Source: Pseudomonadota bacterium (GTDB lineage: Bacteria; Desulfobacterota; Desulfobacteria; Desulfobacterales; Desulfolunaceae). Taken from it: a stretch of DNA of 64,000 nt. This document shows positions 43,603 to 52,642 of this stretch, in pieces. The stretch is from positions 1-64,000 of the forward strand of contig JAHIRD010000079.1 in the NCBI GenBank assembly GCA_018818835.1, given 5' to 3'. Position numbers and translations under genes: made by a program. The first letter of the stretch is position 1, and each line of letters begins with the position of its first letter. Under the pieces are notes generated by a model. That model was not told where the DNA came from, did no database searches, and saw only the letters and a list, made by a program, of their open reading frames with translations.

Positions 43603-45188
43603 CAGTCTTCCCCTTCACTCAACCAGCCCTTGATGATATTGGCTGAACGATTAATATCTTCCCGTGCCAGAAGCATGGCTCGCTCCTGGATGGTGGTCGC
43701 CCTGGGTTTGGGCAGGACCGCCCGCCCTTGATCATCAAAAATCAGCCGATCCGATTGTTTGTCCTCAAGAAGCATATCGTCGCCACCTTCGGTGACCTGT
43801 TTAAATGTTTTAAGCAAAGGACGGACCACAAAAATAAAAAGAAGAAGGATCATCATGATATTTAGCACGGGGCGTCCATACTCTGATTTGATTTCTGACC
43901 ATTTAAAACTTAAACCGGCCTGCTCCTCACCCTTGTCCCAGATTTCACCGGATGAGAAGGGTATGGATTCCACGGAAACCTGGTCTTCCCGATCTGCACT
44001 GTAGCCCATGGCCTGTTTCACGATGGTCTCAAACCGCGTAAGCTCTTCAGGGGTTCGCGGGACATAGACCCGTTCGCCGGCCCCCTTATCATTTTTCTCC
44101 CATTTGTAATTTCCATCAAGGACAGCGGCCACGGAAAGTTTCATCAAGGCCCCAACGGGATTCTGGGTCACCCGTACGGTCTTACTGATCTCATAGTTGA
44201 CCGTCTCATCATTGTGCTGGTTCAGCTCACTCCTGCCCTGGGGGGTGTTCCCCGTGTTTCCAATGGGGTTCACGCTGGAGATCATTCCCGCATCACCATC
44301 TTTTTTATCGGACTGATCCGTGATGTTCTGCCGGCTTCGCACCACCTGGGCATCGGGATCATAAATTTCTTCGTTCATGTCCACCTGTTTGAAATCCATA
44401 TCCGCTGTGACCCGGACAATGGCCTTGCCAGGCCCCACAATTTCCTCCAGCATGGTCTGAACCCTACCGGCCATAGTTTTTTCATAAGCCAGCTTGTACT
44501 CCAGTTGTTTATTCAAGGGGGTGTTCGATTCGTCCACACCCGTACCCCGTGATAAAACTTTACCATCGGAATCCACAACCGTCACCAGTTCTGGTGTCAG
44601 GTCTTCCACGGAACTGGCCACAAGATGAACAATGGCCTCCACCTTGCCGGGAGCCATTTTCGATCTCAACTTGAGGAACACAGATGCCGATGGGGGCTTC
44701 ACGTTCTCCACAAAAACCGAATCCTTGGGCAACACAATGATCACTCGTGCGTCCCGGACCTCGTCCATCTCTTTGATGGTGCGGGCAAGCTCTCCCTGGA
44801 GTGCTCGCTGAAAATTCAGCTTCTGAACAAACTCCGTGGTACCAAAATCGGTTTTATCAAAAATTTCAAACCCCACGCCTCCTTTAGGTAAACCTGAACT
44901 GGCCAATCCCAAGCGGGCTTCGTGGATCCGGTTGGCCGGAACCAGAATAACGCTTTCGTTGCGTTCGAAAGTGTATGGAATTTTGAGTTCTTTGAGTTTT
45001 CCAACGATTTCCGCCGAATCTTCAGTTTCAAGATTAGTGAAGACCACTTTATATTCAGCCTTGTTTGCCCATAAAACAATACTTCCCACCCCAGCCACCA
45101 CTAAAAAAACAATGGCGAATGTGGCAATCTTCCGGGATAGGGGAATTTCTTTAAAATTGTTGAACATCTGTCCAAAGGTACTGGCCAT
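43602..45188 (-). CDS. fliF: Flagellar MS-ring protein FliF
   Basis: A 528-residue MS-ring protein. The first membrane segment is at about residues 21-42 ('IATFAIVFLVVAGVGSIVL'), the periplasmic ring-building domains follow ('ELKIPYTFERNESVILVPAN', 'KTDFGTTEFVQKLNFQRALQ'), the second membrane segment is at about 440 ('VLNIMMILLLFIFVVRPLL'), and the C-terminal FliG-binding tail includes 'REDINRSANIIKGWL'. The ATG at 45188 has AGGTGG 6 bases upstream; a TTG 18 bases earlier is less likely. A 138-base gap to fliE shows no promoter box. Confidence 0.95.
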   Translation of the reverse strand: MASTFGQMFNNFKEIPLSRKIATFAIVFLVVAGVGSIVLWANKAEYKVVFTNLETEDSAEIVGKLKELKIPYTFERNESVILVPANRIHEARLGLASSGLPKGGVGFEIFDKTDFGTTEFVQKLNFQRALQGELARTIKEMDEVRDARVIIVLPKDSVFVENVKPPSASVFLKLRSKMAPGKVEAIVHLVASSVEDLTPELVTVVDSDGKVLSRGTGVDESNTPLNKQLEYKLAYEKTMAGRVQTMLEEIVGPGKAIVRVTADMDFKQVDMNEEIYDPDAQVVRSRQNITDQSDKKDGDAGMISSVNPIGNTGNTPQGRSELNQHNDETVNYEISKTVRVTQNPVGALMKLSVAAVLDGNYKWEKNDKGAGERVYVPRTPEELTRFETIVKQAMGYSADREDQVSVESIPFSSGEIWDKGEEQAGLSFKWSEIKSEYGRPVLNIMMILLLFIFVVRPLLKTFKQVTEGGDDMLLEDKQSDRLIFDDQGRAVLPKPRATTIQERAMLLAREDINRSANIIKGWLSEGED

Positions 45189-45326
45189 AGTTTCCACCTG
45201 AATCAATTAATACCGGACGCCCAGGACAGTCCGGTTCTTCGGGAAAGGGGCATCATAGGCAGCAAGGTCTGTTTCGCACTGGAATAGATGGGATGCCCGG
45301 AGGAATCGTATCGTTTGTTGTCTTAT

Positions 45327-45620
45327 TCAGATCTGCATTTTAATAATCTCATTGTAGGCCTGCATCACCTTGGCCCGGACCTGAACCAGATAGCGGAGAG
45401 AAATATCCGCCTCGGCCATGGACAGCATGCCTTCATGAATACCCAGTTCACCCTTGATCACCTTTTGGCTGTCTTCATCGGCCTGATGTTGTTTGTCGTT
45501 TACATCCCGGAGCAGGTCCTTGAACCGGTCAGAAAAGTCGCGGTCTGGCAGGACTGTCTTGGAGGGGCCCTGATCCTTAATGGATATTCTGTTATTCAAA
45601 GCGTTGAGGGATTCAATCAT
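45327..45620 (-). CDS. fliE: Flagellar hook-basal body protein FliE
   Basis: A 97-residue rod/MS-ring junction protein. The C-terminal half has the family pattern 'QKVIKGELGIHEGMLSMAEADISLRYLVQVRAKVMQAYNEI' in shorter pieces: 'MLSMAEADISLRYLVQVRAK' and 'VMQAYNEIIKMQI'. AAGGAT lies 5 bases before the ATG. It is the third gene after flgB and flgC in the operon. Confidence 0.93.
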   Translation of the reverse strand: MIESLNALNNRISIKDQGPSKTVLPDRDFSDRFKDLLRDVNDKQHQADEDSQKVIKGELGIHEGMLSMAEADISLRYLVQVRAKVMQAYNEIIKMQI

Positions 45621-45629
45621 GGTTTATCC

Positions 45630-46067
45630 TTATTCCCCGATGGTCAGGGCTCGTCTGATCATACTTTTTGTATTCTGTAGCACCGTCACACTGGCATCAT
45701 AGGACCGTTTGGCCACAAGCATATCCGCCATTTCAGAAAGGGTGTCCACATTGGGCATCTTCACATAACCGGTGTCCGGGTCTGCATCCGGATGGGCCGG
45801 ATTGTAGATCAAATGAAAATTTTCCTGGGATTCAACAATCTCATCAACCTCAACCCCTGAATATTTCCGAGCGGCCTGGTCAAAGGCCGTCTTAAAATTC
45901 GACTCGACATCCTTGCTTTTGAAAACCACCATTTTCCGGCGGTAGGGGCCCCCATTTTCCGTACGGGTGGTTTCCGAGTTGGCGATATTTTCCGAAATCA
46001 CATTGACCTTGGTCCGGTGGGCTGAAAGTGCCGAAGCACTGACTTTAAGAGATTTCATCAGATCCAT
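45630..46067 (-). CDS. flgC: Flagellar basal-body rod protein FlgC
   Basis: A 145-residue proximal rod protein. 'SAHRTKVNVISENIANSETT' is the N-terminal flg_bb_rod signature, and the C-terminal block 'VDTLSEMADMLVAKRSYDAS' the other. The start overlaps the flgB stop (TAATG), with GGAGG just upstream. No anomalies. Confidence 0.95.
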   Translation of the reverse strand: MDLMKSLKVSASALSAHRTKVNVISENIANSETTRTENGGPYRRKMVVFKSKDVESNFKTAFDQAARKYSGVEVDEIVESQENFHLIYNPAHPDADPDTGYVKMPNVDTLSEMADMLVAKRSYDASVTVLQNTKSMIRRALTIGE

Positions 46068-46468
46068 TAACGTCCTCCTTCACTGATGGCATGTTTGAGG
46101 ATGCTCATCTTTCGTTTGAGCATCTCCACACTGGTTCTGTACTGTATATTGTTTTCAACCAGATGACTCATTTCCGTGTCGATGTTTACCGGATCCGGGT
46201 GAAAGGGATCCTCCGCCTCAACCAGGGTCTGGTTCAAAGAAGATTCAGCGCCGAATGCATAGTGACGCATATCCGTTCGGGTAAGTTTTTCTGGCTGCCG
46301 GGCCATTTCTGCCTCAAGGGTTTTCTGAAAATCCAGGTCTTTGGGTGTATATCCCACAGTGTCGATATTGGCGATGTTTCCTGCGATCAGGCTGTGACGC
46401 CGGGTGGTGACATTCAGGGATTTCCCCAACAAACGCATGGTATCGTCGATCAGATAGGATTTCGTCAT
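46067..46468 (-). CDS. flgB: Flagellar basal-body rod protein FlgB
   Basis: A 133-residue rod protein and the first gene of the flgBC-fliEFGHIJ-motE operon. Marks are 'RRHSLIAGNIANIDTVGYTP' and the C-terminal 'DTEMSHLVENNIQYRTSVEM'. AAGGAGG precedes the ATG. A sigma-54 promoter at 46510-46525 gives a leader of about 31 bases, so the whole operon is probably switched on by a sigma-54 activator such as the FlrC-like protein encoded immediately upstream. Confidence 0.95.
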   Translation of the reverse strand: MTKSYLIDDTMRLLGKSLNVTTRRHSLIAGNIANIDTVGYTPKDLDFQKTLEAEMARQPEKLTRTDMRHYAFGAESSLNQTLVEAEDPFHPDPVNIDTEMSHLVENNIQYRTSVEMLKRKMSILKHAISEGGR

Positions 46469-46509
46469 GGATTACCTCCTTATTGCTCGTTCCATACAGG
46501 CAAATATCA

Positions 46510-46525
46510 TGCAACATGTATGCCT
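46510..46525 (-). promoter_or_regulatory. Sigma-54 promoter of the flgB operon
   Basis: On the minus strand the site reads AGGCATACATGTTGCA. The GG and GC dinucleotides have the required 10 bases between them, and TTGCA matches the -12 half exactly. The predicted transcription start near 46499 is ~31 bases before flgB. Confidence 0.82.
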
Positions 46526-46594
46526 GATCAAAAGGAAAACAGAACCTTTGGAGAAAACAAGGGGGGATCATATAGTTTATATGGCTTGAATTAT

Positions 46595-47989
46595 TCAGGA
46601 TGCATCGTCATCTGAAAGGTCTGCTGCGTCCTTGTACTCATGAAGCTTGTTTCGCAAGGTACGAACACTGATGCCCAGGATGTTTGCGGCATGGGTCCGA
46701 TTCCCGCCGGTTTTCCCAAGGGTATGAAAAATCATCTTGCGTTCCACGTCTCGCAAGGGGGACGAAAGAAGCTCATCGGGAAGCATGGCCGTGCCAGGAG
46801 ATGGGCCCATTCCCTGGGGACGGGCCTGGCCAAAGAGCAGATCCTGATCAGTGAGGGTGTCTGTTCGGGCCAGAAGGACAGCCCGCTGGAGAATATTTTC
46901 GAGTTCCCGAACATTACCCTTGAGGGGCATGTTTTTTAAACAATCAAGCCCCTCTTTTGTCAAACATTTGACATTCCGACTGTCAAGGGCATTAAATTTT
47001 CGGATAAAGTGGGCTGCAAGAATAGGGATATCATCTATACGGTCCCGTAAGGGAGGGAGGGTCAGGGGTATCACGTTCAATCTATAATAGAGATCTTCAC
47101 GAAAATTGCCCTTTTCCACAGATTCGAGGATATTCCGGTTGGTGGTGGCCACGATCCTCACATCCACAGCCACCGGAGCACCACCACCCACCCTGTCCAC
47201 TTCCTTTTCCTGGATCACCCGGAGCAGTTTGGATTGCAGGTGCACCTGCATTTCCGTAATCTCGTCCAAAAGAAGGGTCCCCCCGTCTGCCTGCTCGAAT
47301 TTCCCGGCCTTTCGGGAAATGGCTCCTGTAAAGGCCCCCTTTTCATGGCCGAACAATTCACTCTCAAGAAGATTTTCAGGAAGGGCCGCACAGTTCACAG
47401 CCACAAATGGCCCCTTATTCCGGCGACTCTTTTCATGGAGATATCGGGCGAACATCTCTTTACCGGTGCCGCTTTCGCCCTGAATCAAAATGGATGCCGT
47501 ACTCTCGGCCACCCGGTCTACCATGTCCATGAGGTCTTTCATCGCGGCATTTCCGGTAATGATTCGGACCGTCCGGGCAGGACCTTTTACCCTTTCCTTG
47601 CCGTCACCGGTTTTCCCCTCACGCCCCTTTAAAACCTTATCCACATAGGACAGCAGTTGATCCGGGCTTACGGGCTCTACGATATAATCAAGGGCTCCGG
47701 CCTTCATGGCCGACACCGCTTCATCCACGGATATGGATCGAGAAATCACCAACACATCCTGATCGGGGCAGCGTTCACCAGCCTGGATTATAAAATCCTC
47801 CGTGCCCATGCCCGGGGCATCTGAACACAAGATAACCAGAACAAACGATGTTTTCTCCATCCGCAAAAGGGCATCGGGTTTATCATGTGACGAAACCACA
47901 TGGCAACCCCGGTTCTCAAGAATCGCGGACCGCTCTCTTTTGGATGCCTGGTTTCCGTCAACAACAAGTATGGTTTTGATTTCAGTCAT
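46595..47989 (-). CDS. FlrC-like sigma-54 activator with degenerate receiver
   Basis: A 464-residue NtrC-type protein. The N-terminal receiver domain lacks its key residues: the phospho-acceptor Asp is Cys55 ('LVILCSDAPGMG'), the acidic pair is D11-G12 instead of two acids, and the conserved Lys is Glu105 ('YIVEPVSPD'). The AAA+ domain is intact, with Walker A 'GESGTGKEMFA', the sigma-54-binding 'GAFTGA' loop, and 'GGTLLLDEITEM'. The C-terminal Fis-type HTH is 'GNRTHAANILGISVRTLRNK'. Position upstream of flgB matches FlrC/FleR. No FlrB-type kinase lies nearby, which fits phosphorylation-independent control. It follows the TPR gene by 16 bases. Confidence 0.88.
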   Translation of the reverse strand: MTEIKTILVVDGNQASKRERSAILENRGCHVVSSHDKPDALLRMEKTSFVLVILCSDAPGMGTEDFIIQAGERCPDQDVLVISRSISVDEAVSAMKAGALDYIVEPVSPDQLLSYVDKVLKGREGKTGDGKERVKGPARTVRIITGNAAMKDLMDMVDRVAESTASILIQGESGTGKEMFARYLHEKSRRNKGPFVAVNCAALPENLLESELFGHEKGAFTGAISRKAGKFEQADGGTLLLDEITEMQVHLQSKLLRVIQEKEVDRVGGGAPVAVDVRIVATTNRNILESVEKGNFREDLYYRLNVIPLTLPPLRDRIDDIPILAAHFIRKFNALDSRNVKCLTKEGLDCLKNMPLKGNVRELENILQRAVLLARTDTLTDQDLLFGQARPQGMGPSPGTAMLPDELLSSPLRDVERKMIFHTLGKTGGNRTHAANILGISVRTLRNKLHEYKDAADLSDDDAS

Positions 47990-48005
47990 GGCCCATCAAA
48001 AAGAA

Positions 48006-50540
48006 TCAGGTATTTTCCAATTTTTCACGGAGTTTCATGCTACGGAGCCGTTCTTTAGCCATACTGCTCCAGAAGGAATCCCCCTTTTCCACCACATTCA
48101 TATATGCTTTTTCTGCATCGTCAAATTTTCTATTGTTCTGAAACGCTTCACCCATCATGAAATAAATTTCCGTCGTGTTTACATCCTGACCCGCGAATTT
48201 GACAGCCATGGTGAGGGCATCGGCCGCTTTGTCCCAGGCCTTGAGCTTCATGTAATTTTCCCCCAGATTCCTGTGGGCCAGAGACAGGGTGTCAAAGGAT
48301 TCTTTGGGTTCTCCGGCCAGGAGATTAATGGCTTGAATCAAGGTCGTCACCGCCGTGCTATAGTCCTTGGATTCCTTGTAACTTCTGGATATATCCACGA
48401 GAATCCGGGCTTTATTCGCGTTGGTTCTGCTTTTGGAAAGAGCCTTTTTATAGGACTGAACCGCTTCTTTAAACTGATTTTTACCAAAATAAATCCCACC
48501 CATCCGTGAATAGACATCTTCCACATCCTCCTTTTCCGGAAAAAAGCGGATGTAGGTTTTAAACATATCCAAGGATTCATCCGGTTGCCCAGCCTCATCC
48601 ATGGCCACGCCCAGGGCATAGATCAGATCAGCAGGGCGTTTTTTTTCTCCTGTACGCTTGTAGGATTTCAACAACATGTCCACGGCGTTTTCATGGAGAT
48701 GGGCCTTCAGATAAGCCATGCCCACCAGCAAAAACAGATTGGGATTTTCCGATTCATCAAGAATCCTCTTATCTGCCTCGAAGCGTCCAAGAATCTCTGT
48801 ATATTCATTGTTTTCAAGAAGCTTTTTAAACATCAGCTCCGATGAATCCTGCATCAGGTTGACAGCATCCTTTTTCAGAGCCCTGGGTTGGGTGGTCAGA
48901 AGAGTTTTTATCGTTTCCACGCTTTTTTCATAGTCACCTGCATCATGCTGAAGAAGTGCCAGACGCATCAGGGCAAGACGAGATAAGGGGTTGTCAGGAA
49001 ACTCTTTGATGACCATGGCATACATTTTTTCCTTTTCCTCACGGCTTTCCAGATATTCTGCCAACCGCATGGTGCTGATCACGTATCCATCCGTTCCCGG
49101 ATACTTATCAACAACCAACTGGAAGATCTTCACGGCTTTGTCCTTTTGATTTTCCTCCACAAAGGTGTCTCCAATGCGGGTGAGCAAGGTATCTTTCCCC
49201 TCCATGTCCGGAAACAGATTGTATGCCCGGGCAAGAACCTGCCTGGCTTTTTCGATTTTTCCGTTATGATAATAAGCGTTTCCAAGAAACGGGAGAAGTT
49301 CGGGTGTCTCAAAAACCATGCGTGGCTTGCTCTGAACAAGATCTTCAAAAATAGCAAGGCTGGCCTGGAAATCATTGATATTGAACAGGGCTTTTCCCAG
49401 CTGATATTTGGCATTACCGATAAAGGCCCCGTGGGGAAACTGGGTCACCACGTTACGCAAAATGGACACAGCCAGCGTGTTGTCTTTTTTTTCCGTATAG
49501 ATTCTCCCCAACTCGAACATCACTTCAGGGGTTCCGGGATAGCTCGTGTAATTTTTCAAAACCACCTGGAAATAACCTTCTGCCTTGATCGTATCCTCCA
49601 ATTTACCATAAATCTTTCCCATACAAGTCAGGGCGTAGGGCACATAAATGGAATCCGGATAATAGGAAATCAGGTCCTGGAAATATCTGGCTGCATCCAA
49701 ATAATCCTTGGGCCCGCCACCTTTGTTGATACTCTTAAAAAAACTATAGGCTTTGAGGATCAATATATTTTCCAGGCAGTTCACACCCAGATTCCGGTCT
49801 TCCCCATAGGGGTTGAATATGTCAAAGGCCCTGTCCCAGGCCCCTTGGTTACACAGGATGATCCCGCGTTTGACCTCACCCAAATCGCCACAAGCATCGG
49901 ACCTCAGTTCGAGAAACAGATCATCTGTGCTGCCGGCATACCGTTTGTCAAAGATTCTGTCTCCAAGTGAAAATCCAATTTCCTCTTCGACCACCTTTCC
50001 CGGCGCGTCTCCCCCCGTCCGTAAAGAAAGAGCACTGTCTTCAGGAACATCGCCCGTACTGACTGTGCCATGGGATGTCACCGGGGGGGCAGCCTCTGAT
50101 TTTGCCGTGAATCGGGTCCGACTGCGTTTTTTCACGTGTTTTTCTTTTACCCGGGACCCTGTGGGAGAAAATGTGACCAAAAGATAATTCCCCACAGGAT
50201 GCCACAGGGCGCTCATCGCCCCGATGTCCTTGTCCGTTGTGATAATCAGAGAAACGATGTCCCGTTGACGCTGGGCGATTTTCACCTGCCTGATAAAGGG
50301 GCTTCCATCCCCTTTTGGAACCAATTTATCAGGCACCCGTGTATTTTTAAAGGCCACAAGAAGTTCTTTCTTGTCAAACTGAACCACTTTGTAGGGTGAT
50401 TCCCCGGTAAGCTTTATCTTGACCGAGTACGGCTCCTTGCCCAGCTCGATGGCCGTCATATCAGCTCCAAACGCGCCCCCTATATGAAACAAGGGCAAAA
50501 TCAGAGCCAGGCATGTCATAAAGATTTTTCTTAGGGTCAT
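48006..50540 (-). CDS. Secreted tetratricopeptide-repeat protein
   Basis: An 844-residue exported protein. The signal peptide ends 'HIGGAFGAD' at about residue 26. Residues ~27-125 look like an AMIN-type beta domain ('YSVKIKLTGESPYKVVQFDK'); a polar linker follows, and from ~250 to the end there are about a dozen TPR units, for example 'AEGYFQVVLKNYTSYPGTPE', 'ALFNINDFQASLAIFEDLV', 'IYFGKNQFKEAVQSYKKALS'. Such proteins act as scaffolds in the periplasm; deltaproteobacterial motility clusters often contain one. It is driven by a consensus sigma-54 promoter 182 bases upstream and is co-transcribed with the FlrC-like gene. The exact partner is unknown. Confidence 0.85.
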   Translation of the reverse strand: MTLRKIFMTCLALILPLFHIGGAFGADMTAIELGKEPYSVKIKLTGESPYKVVQFDKKELLVAFKNTRVPDKLVPKGDGSPFIRQVKIAQRQRDIVSLIITTDKDIGAMSALWHPVGNYLLVTFSPTGSRVKEKHVKKRSRTRFTAKSEAAPPVTSHGTVSTGDVPEDSALSLRTGGDAPGKVVEEEIGFSLGDRIFDKRYAGSTDDLFLELRSDACGDLGEVKRGIILCNQGAWDRAFDIFNPYGEDRNLGVNCLENILILKAYSFFKSINKGGGPKDYLDAARYFQDLISYYPDSIYVPYALTCMGKIYGKLEDTIKAEGYFQVVLKNYTSYPGTPEVMFELGRIYTEKKDNTLAVSILRNVVTQFPHGAFIGNAKYQLGKALFNINDFQASLAIFEDLVQSKPRMVFETPELLPFLGNAYYHNGKIEKARQVLARAYNLFPDMEGKDTLLTRIGDTFVEENQKDKAVKIFQLVVDKYPGTDGYVISTMRLAEYLESREEKEKMYAMVIKEFPDNPLSRLALMRLALLQHDAGDYEKSVETIKTLLTTQPRALKKDAVNLMQDSSELMFKKLLENNEYTEILGRFEADKRILDESENPNLFLLVGMAYLKAHLHENAVDMLLKSYKRTGEKKRPADLIYALGVAMDEAGQPDESLDMFKTYIRFFPEKEDVEDVYSRMGGIYFGKNQFKEAVQSYKKALSKSRTNANKARILVDISRSYKESKDYSTAVTTLIQAINLLAGEPKESFDTLSLAHRNLGENYMKLKAWDKAADALTMAVKFAGQDVNTTEIYFMMGEAFQNNRKFDDAEKAYMNVVEKGDSFWSSMAKERLRSMKLREKLENT

Positions 50541-50721
50541 GGAAACAATCTCATTTCAGATATCGTCACGACGATCAGCCAGAGGGGTTAAAGCTTAGGT
50601 TAAACCCTTCATAAAACAAATGATATCGAAGCATTAGCACACAATAGAAAAAAACACAAAACCCATTTTTCGTCCATCCGTGTAAAATGTTTTTTTCACT
50701 GCATCACAGCACCCTAATCTC

Positions 50722-50737
50722 TGCAAAGCACGTGCCA
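50722..50737 (-). promoter_or_regulatory. Consensus sigma-54 promoter of the TPR-flrC-like operon
   Basis: The minus strand reads TGGCACGTGCTTTGCA, a full match to the sigma-54 consensus TGGCACG-N4-TTGCA. The predicted start is near 50711, leaving a ~170-base leader to the TPR gene. The rest of the 50541-51042 gap has no gene; it should also hold the binding site of the activator. Confidence 0.92.
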
Positions 50738-51042
50738 CCGCCTTTGCGGGTAAGCCGCCCAGAGTGTTTTTTTCCCAATTTTACTGTTTTTTTAGTGAAA
50801 GATTCTGAATTCAGCGGTTTTCATGGCGCTTGATAGGTTCTGCCCCCATGATTTCACCCCCGAGGGTCTATCCCACAACATGCCAACCCGTTTAAGTGCC
50901 AAACTTTTGGCGCCCACTTTCCCCAAGAATCTCCATTAAAAGAGACCGGCGTTATGAACGTGGGAGTCGGTGAATGTCTGATTCCAGCGCTTAGAAACGA
51001 TTATGCTATGGATCGTGGGATGGATTTGGGGGGAGATAGGGA

Positions 51043-52425
51043 TCAGTCTTCAAGGTCCGGATCATCCCAATTTCCCTGATCCGGCTCAAGATTCATTTTT
51101 TTTATTTTTTCCACCAGGGTTGTCCGTTTCATTTTAAGCATTTCTGCGGCTTTGGCCTTGACCCAGTTTGTTTTGCCCAAAGCATGGAGAATTAGTTTTT
51201 TTTGATGTTCCTCCACGGCCTCATTGAAGCCCATGCCGTTTTCAAAAAAATCGCTCACGGGCTGAAAATTTTCCAAGGAAGAGGGTTCAGTCCCTGAAAT
51301 ATAATCCGGCAGATCGTCAAGTTCAACCCGATCCGTTTCCACCAGCACAGAGATCCGTTCCATGAGATTTTCCAGTTCCCTGACATTGCCTGCCCAGTCA
51401 TAGCGGCATAGTGCATTCATCGCTTCCTCTGAAAACCGTTTGATTCCCCAGCTGTTTTTCTCATGAAGTTTCTGAATAAAATGGTTCACAAGAAGCGGGA
51501 TGTCTGATTTTCTTTTGCGTAAAGGGACAACTTGAATAGGAATCACATTCAACCGGTAGAAGAGATCTTCACGAAAGGTATTATCCTGGATGGCTTTTTT
51601 CAGATCCTTATTGGTGGCTGAAATAATTCGCACATCCACATGGATGGAGCGTGTTCCCCCAACACGTTCAAAACATTTTTCCTGAAGAACCCGTAACAGT
51701 TTGACTTGAAGATCAGGACTCATATCGCCAATTTCGTCAAGAAAAATCGTCCCGCTGTCCGCCAACTCAAACCGGCCAATGCGGGTTCGATGGGCTCCGG
51801 TAAAGGCCCCCTTTTCATGGCCGAATAATTCGCTCTCAAGGAGTTCCCCAGGAATTGACCCGCAGTTAATGATAATCATGGGGGAGGCTTTCCGGTGGCT
51901 GTTTTTGTGAATGGCCCGGGCAATCAACTCTTTTCCCGTGCCGCTTTCCCCGGTGATCAGAACCGTGCTGTCCGTTGTTGAAACCCGGGACACCATGGAT
52001 GAAATCTTACGGATGGCTTCATTTTCACCCACGAAACCGTAAAATTGAAAGTCCTTGTTTGTCCCTGGCACCGTTCCGGGCCTTGACGGTGTGCTATCTT
52101 TTTCTGACAAGACACGATTGATAGAACTCAAACAGATTTCTGCATCATCCCCATCATCCTGGCCCATGGGCTCGGAATACTCTGTCTTTGGCAGGACAAC
52201 ACAACGGGTGTCCCACTCTTTTTCAGACAGGTGATCCATCAGAACCTTCCTTTCGGATTCGCCCACAGATTGTCCGGTGACGACAACATCATAGATTTCA
52301 TGGTCAAGACGTTCAATGGCCTGTCTGACATCCGAAGCGGGTTCGACCACATGGCCCTCCTTTGAAAGCTGGTCTGATAAAATTGAGAAATGCTCATGCA
52401 CACCGGCAAACAAAATTTTCGACAT
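51043..52425 (-). CDS. FleQ/FlrA-like sigma-54 master activator
   Basis: A 460-residue activator. The longer reading frame from 52497 starts inside a repeat; the ATG at 52425 has AGAGGA upstream and is taken as start. The N-terminal ~115 residues resemble a receiver ('YDVVVTGQSVGE') with Thr50 where Asp should be, as in FleQ. The AAA+ core has 'GESGTGKELIARAIH', 'GAFTGAHRTRIGRFE' and 'SGTIFLDEIGDMS'; the C-terminal HTH is 'NWVKAKAAEMLKMKRTTLVE'. In FleQ/FlrA systems this protein starts the flagellar cascade with sigma-54 and responds to c-di-GMP. Its neighbours (PilZ, HD-GYP, chemotaxis, TPR-flrC) agree. The gene lies immediately behind a MITE-like element. Confidence 0.88.
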   Translation of the reverse strand: MSKILFAGVHEHFSILSDQLSKEGHVVEPASDVRQAIERLDHEIYDVVVTGQSVGESERKVLMDHLSEKEWDTRCVVLPKTEYSEPMGQDDGDDAEICLSSINRVLSEKDSTPSRPGTVPGTNKDFQFYGFVGENEAIRKISSMVSRVSTTDSTVLITGESGTGKELIARAIHKNSHRKASPMIIINCGSIPGELLESELFGHEKGAFTGAHRTRIGRFELADSGTIFLDEIGDMSPDLQVKLLRVLQEKCFERVGGTRSIHVDVRIISATNKDLKKAIQDNTFREDLFYRLNVIPIQVVPLRKRKSDIPLLVNHFIQKLHEKNSWGIKRFSEEAMNALCRYDWAGNVRELENLMERISVLVETDRVELDDLPDYISGTEPSSLENFQPVSDFFENGMGFNEAVEEHQKKLILHALGKTNWVKAKAAEMLKMKRTTLVEKIKKMNLEPDQGNWDDPDLED

Positions 52426-52449
52426 ATATTCCTCTGCTTGACGAATGAT

Positions 52450-52640
52450 GATGGCGTCGTAAAAAGTCCCATATGCTGCGTTATAGTGTTGGGCCAAACG
52501 TTCGACATACGAGCAAGTATGCCTTCACGCCCGGCCAAACACTATGCCTTGCCTATGGACCTTTTTCCATAGCCATCCGTCGACTTTTTGCGAGTTTATG
52601 AATGGGGGTGGCGTGGTAAAAAGTCCCATATGCGGCCTCA
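52450..52640. repeat. MITE-like element, copy 2 (~190 bp)
   Basis: It is the inverse-oriented, near-identical partner of 25353-25547, including the large hairpin ('ttatagtgttgggccaaacg' and 'ccggccaaacactatgcc'), the 'ccttgcctatggac' and 'ccatccgtcgactttttgcg' parts and both end units; the right end unit is altered. It fills the cheY-to-fleQ-like gap from 25 bases before the fleQ-like start up to the cheY stop. Confidence 0.88.
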
Positions 52641-52642
52641 TA

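Noticed and set aside
52426-52497. 24-residue N-terminal extension of the FleQ-like protein
   Set aside because: The extension is encoded by and next to the MITE-like repeat; a good ribosome site stands before the inner ATG at 52425.
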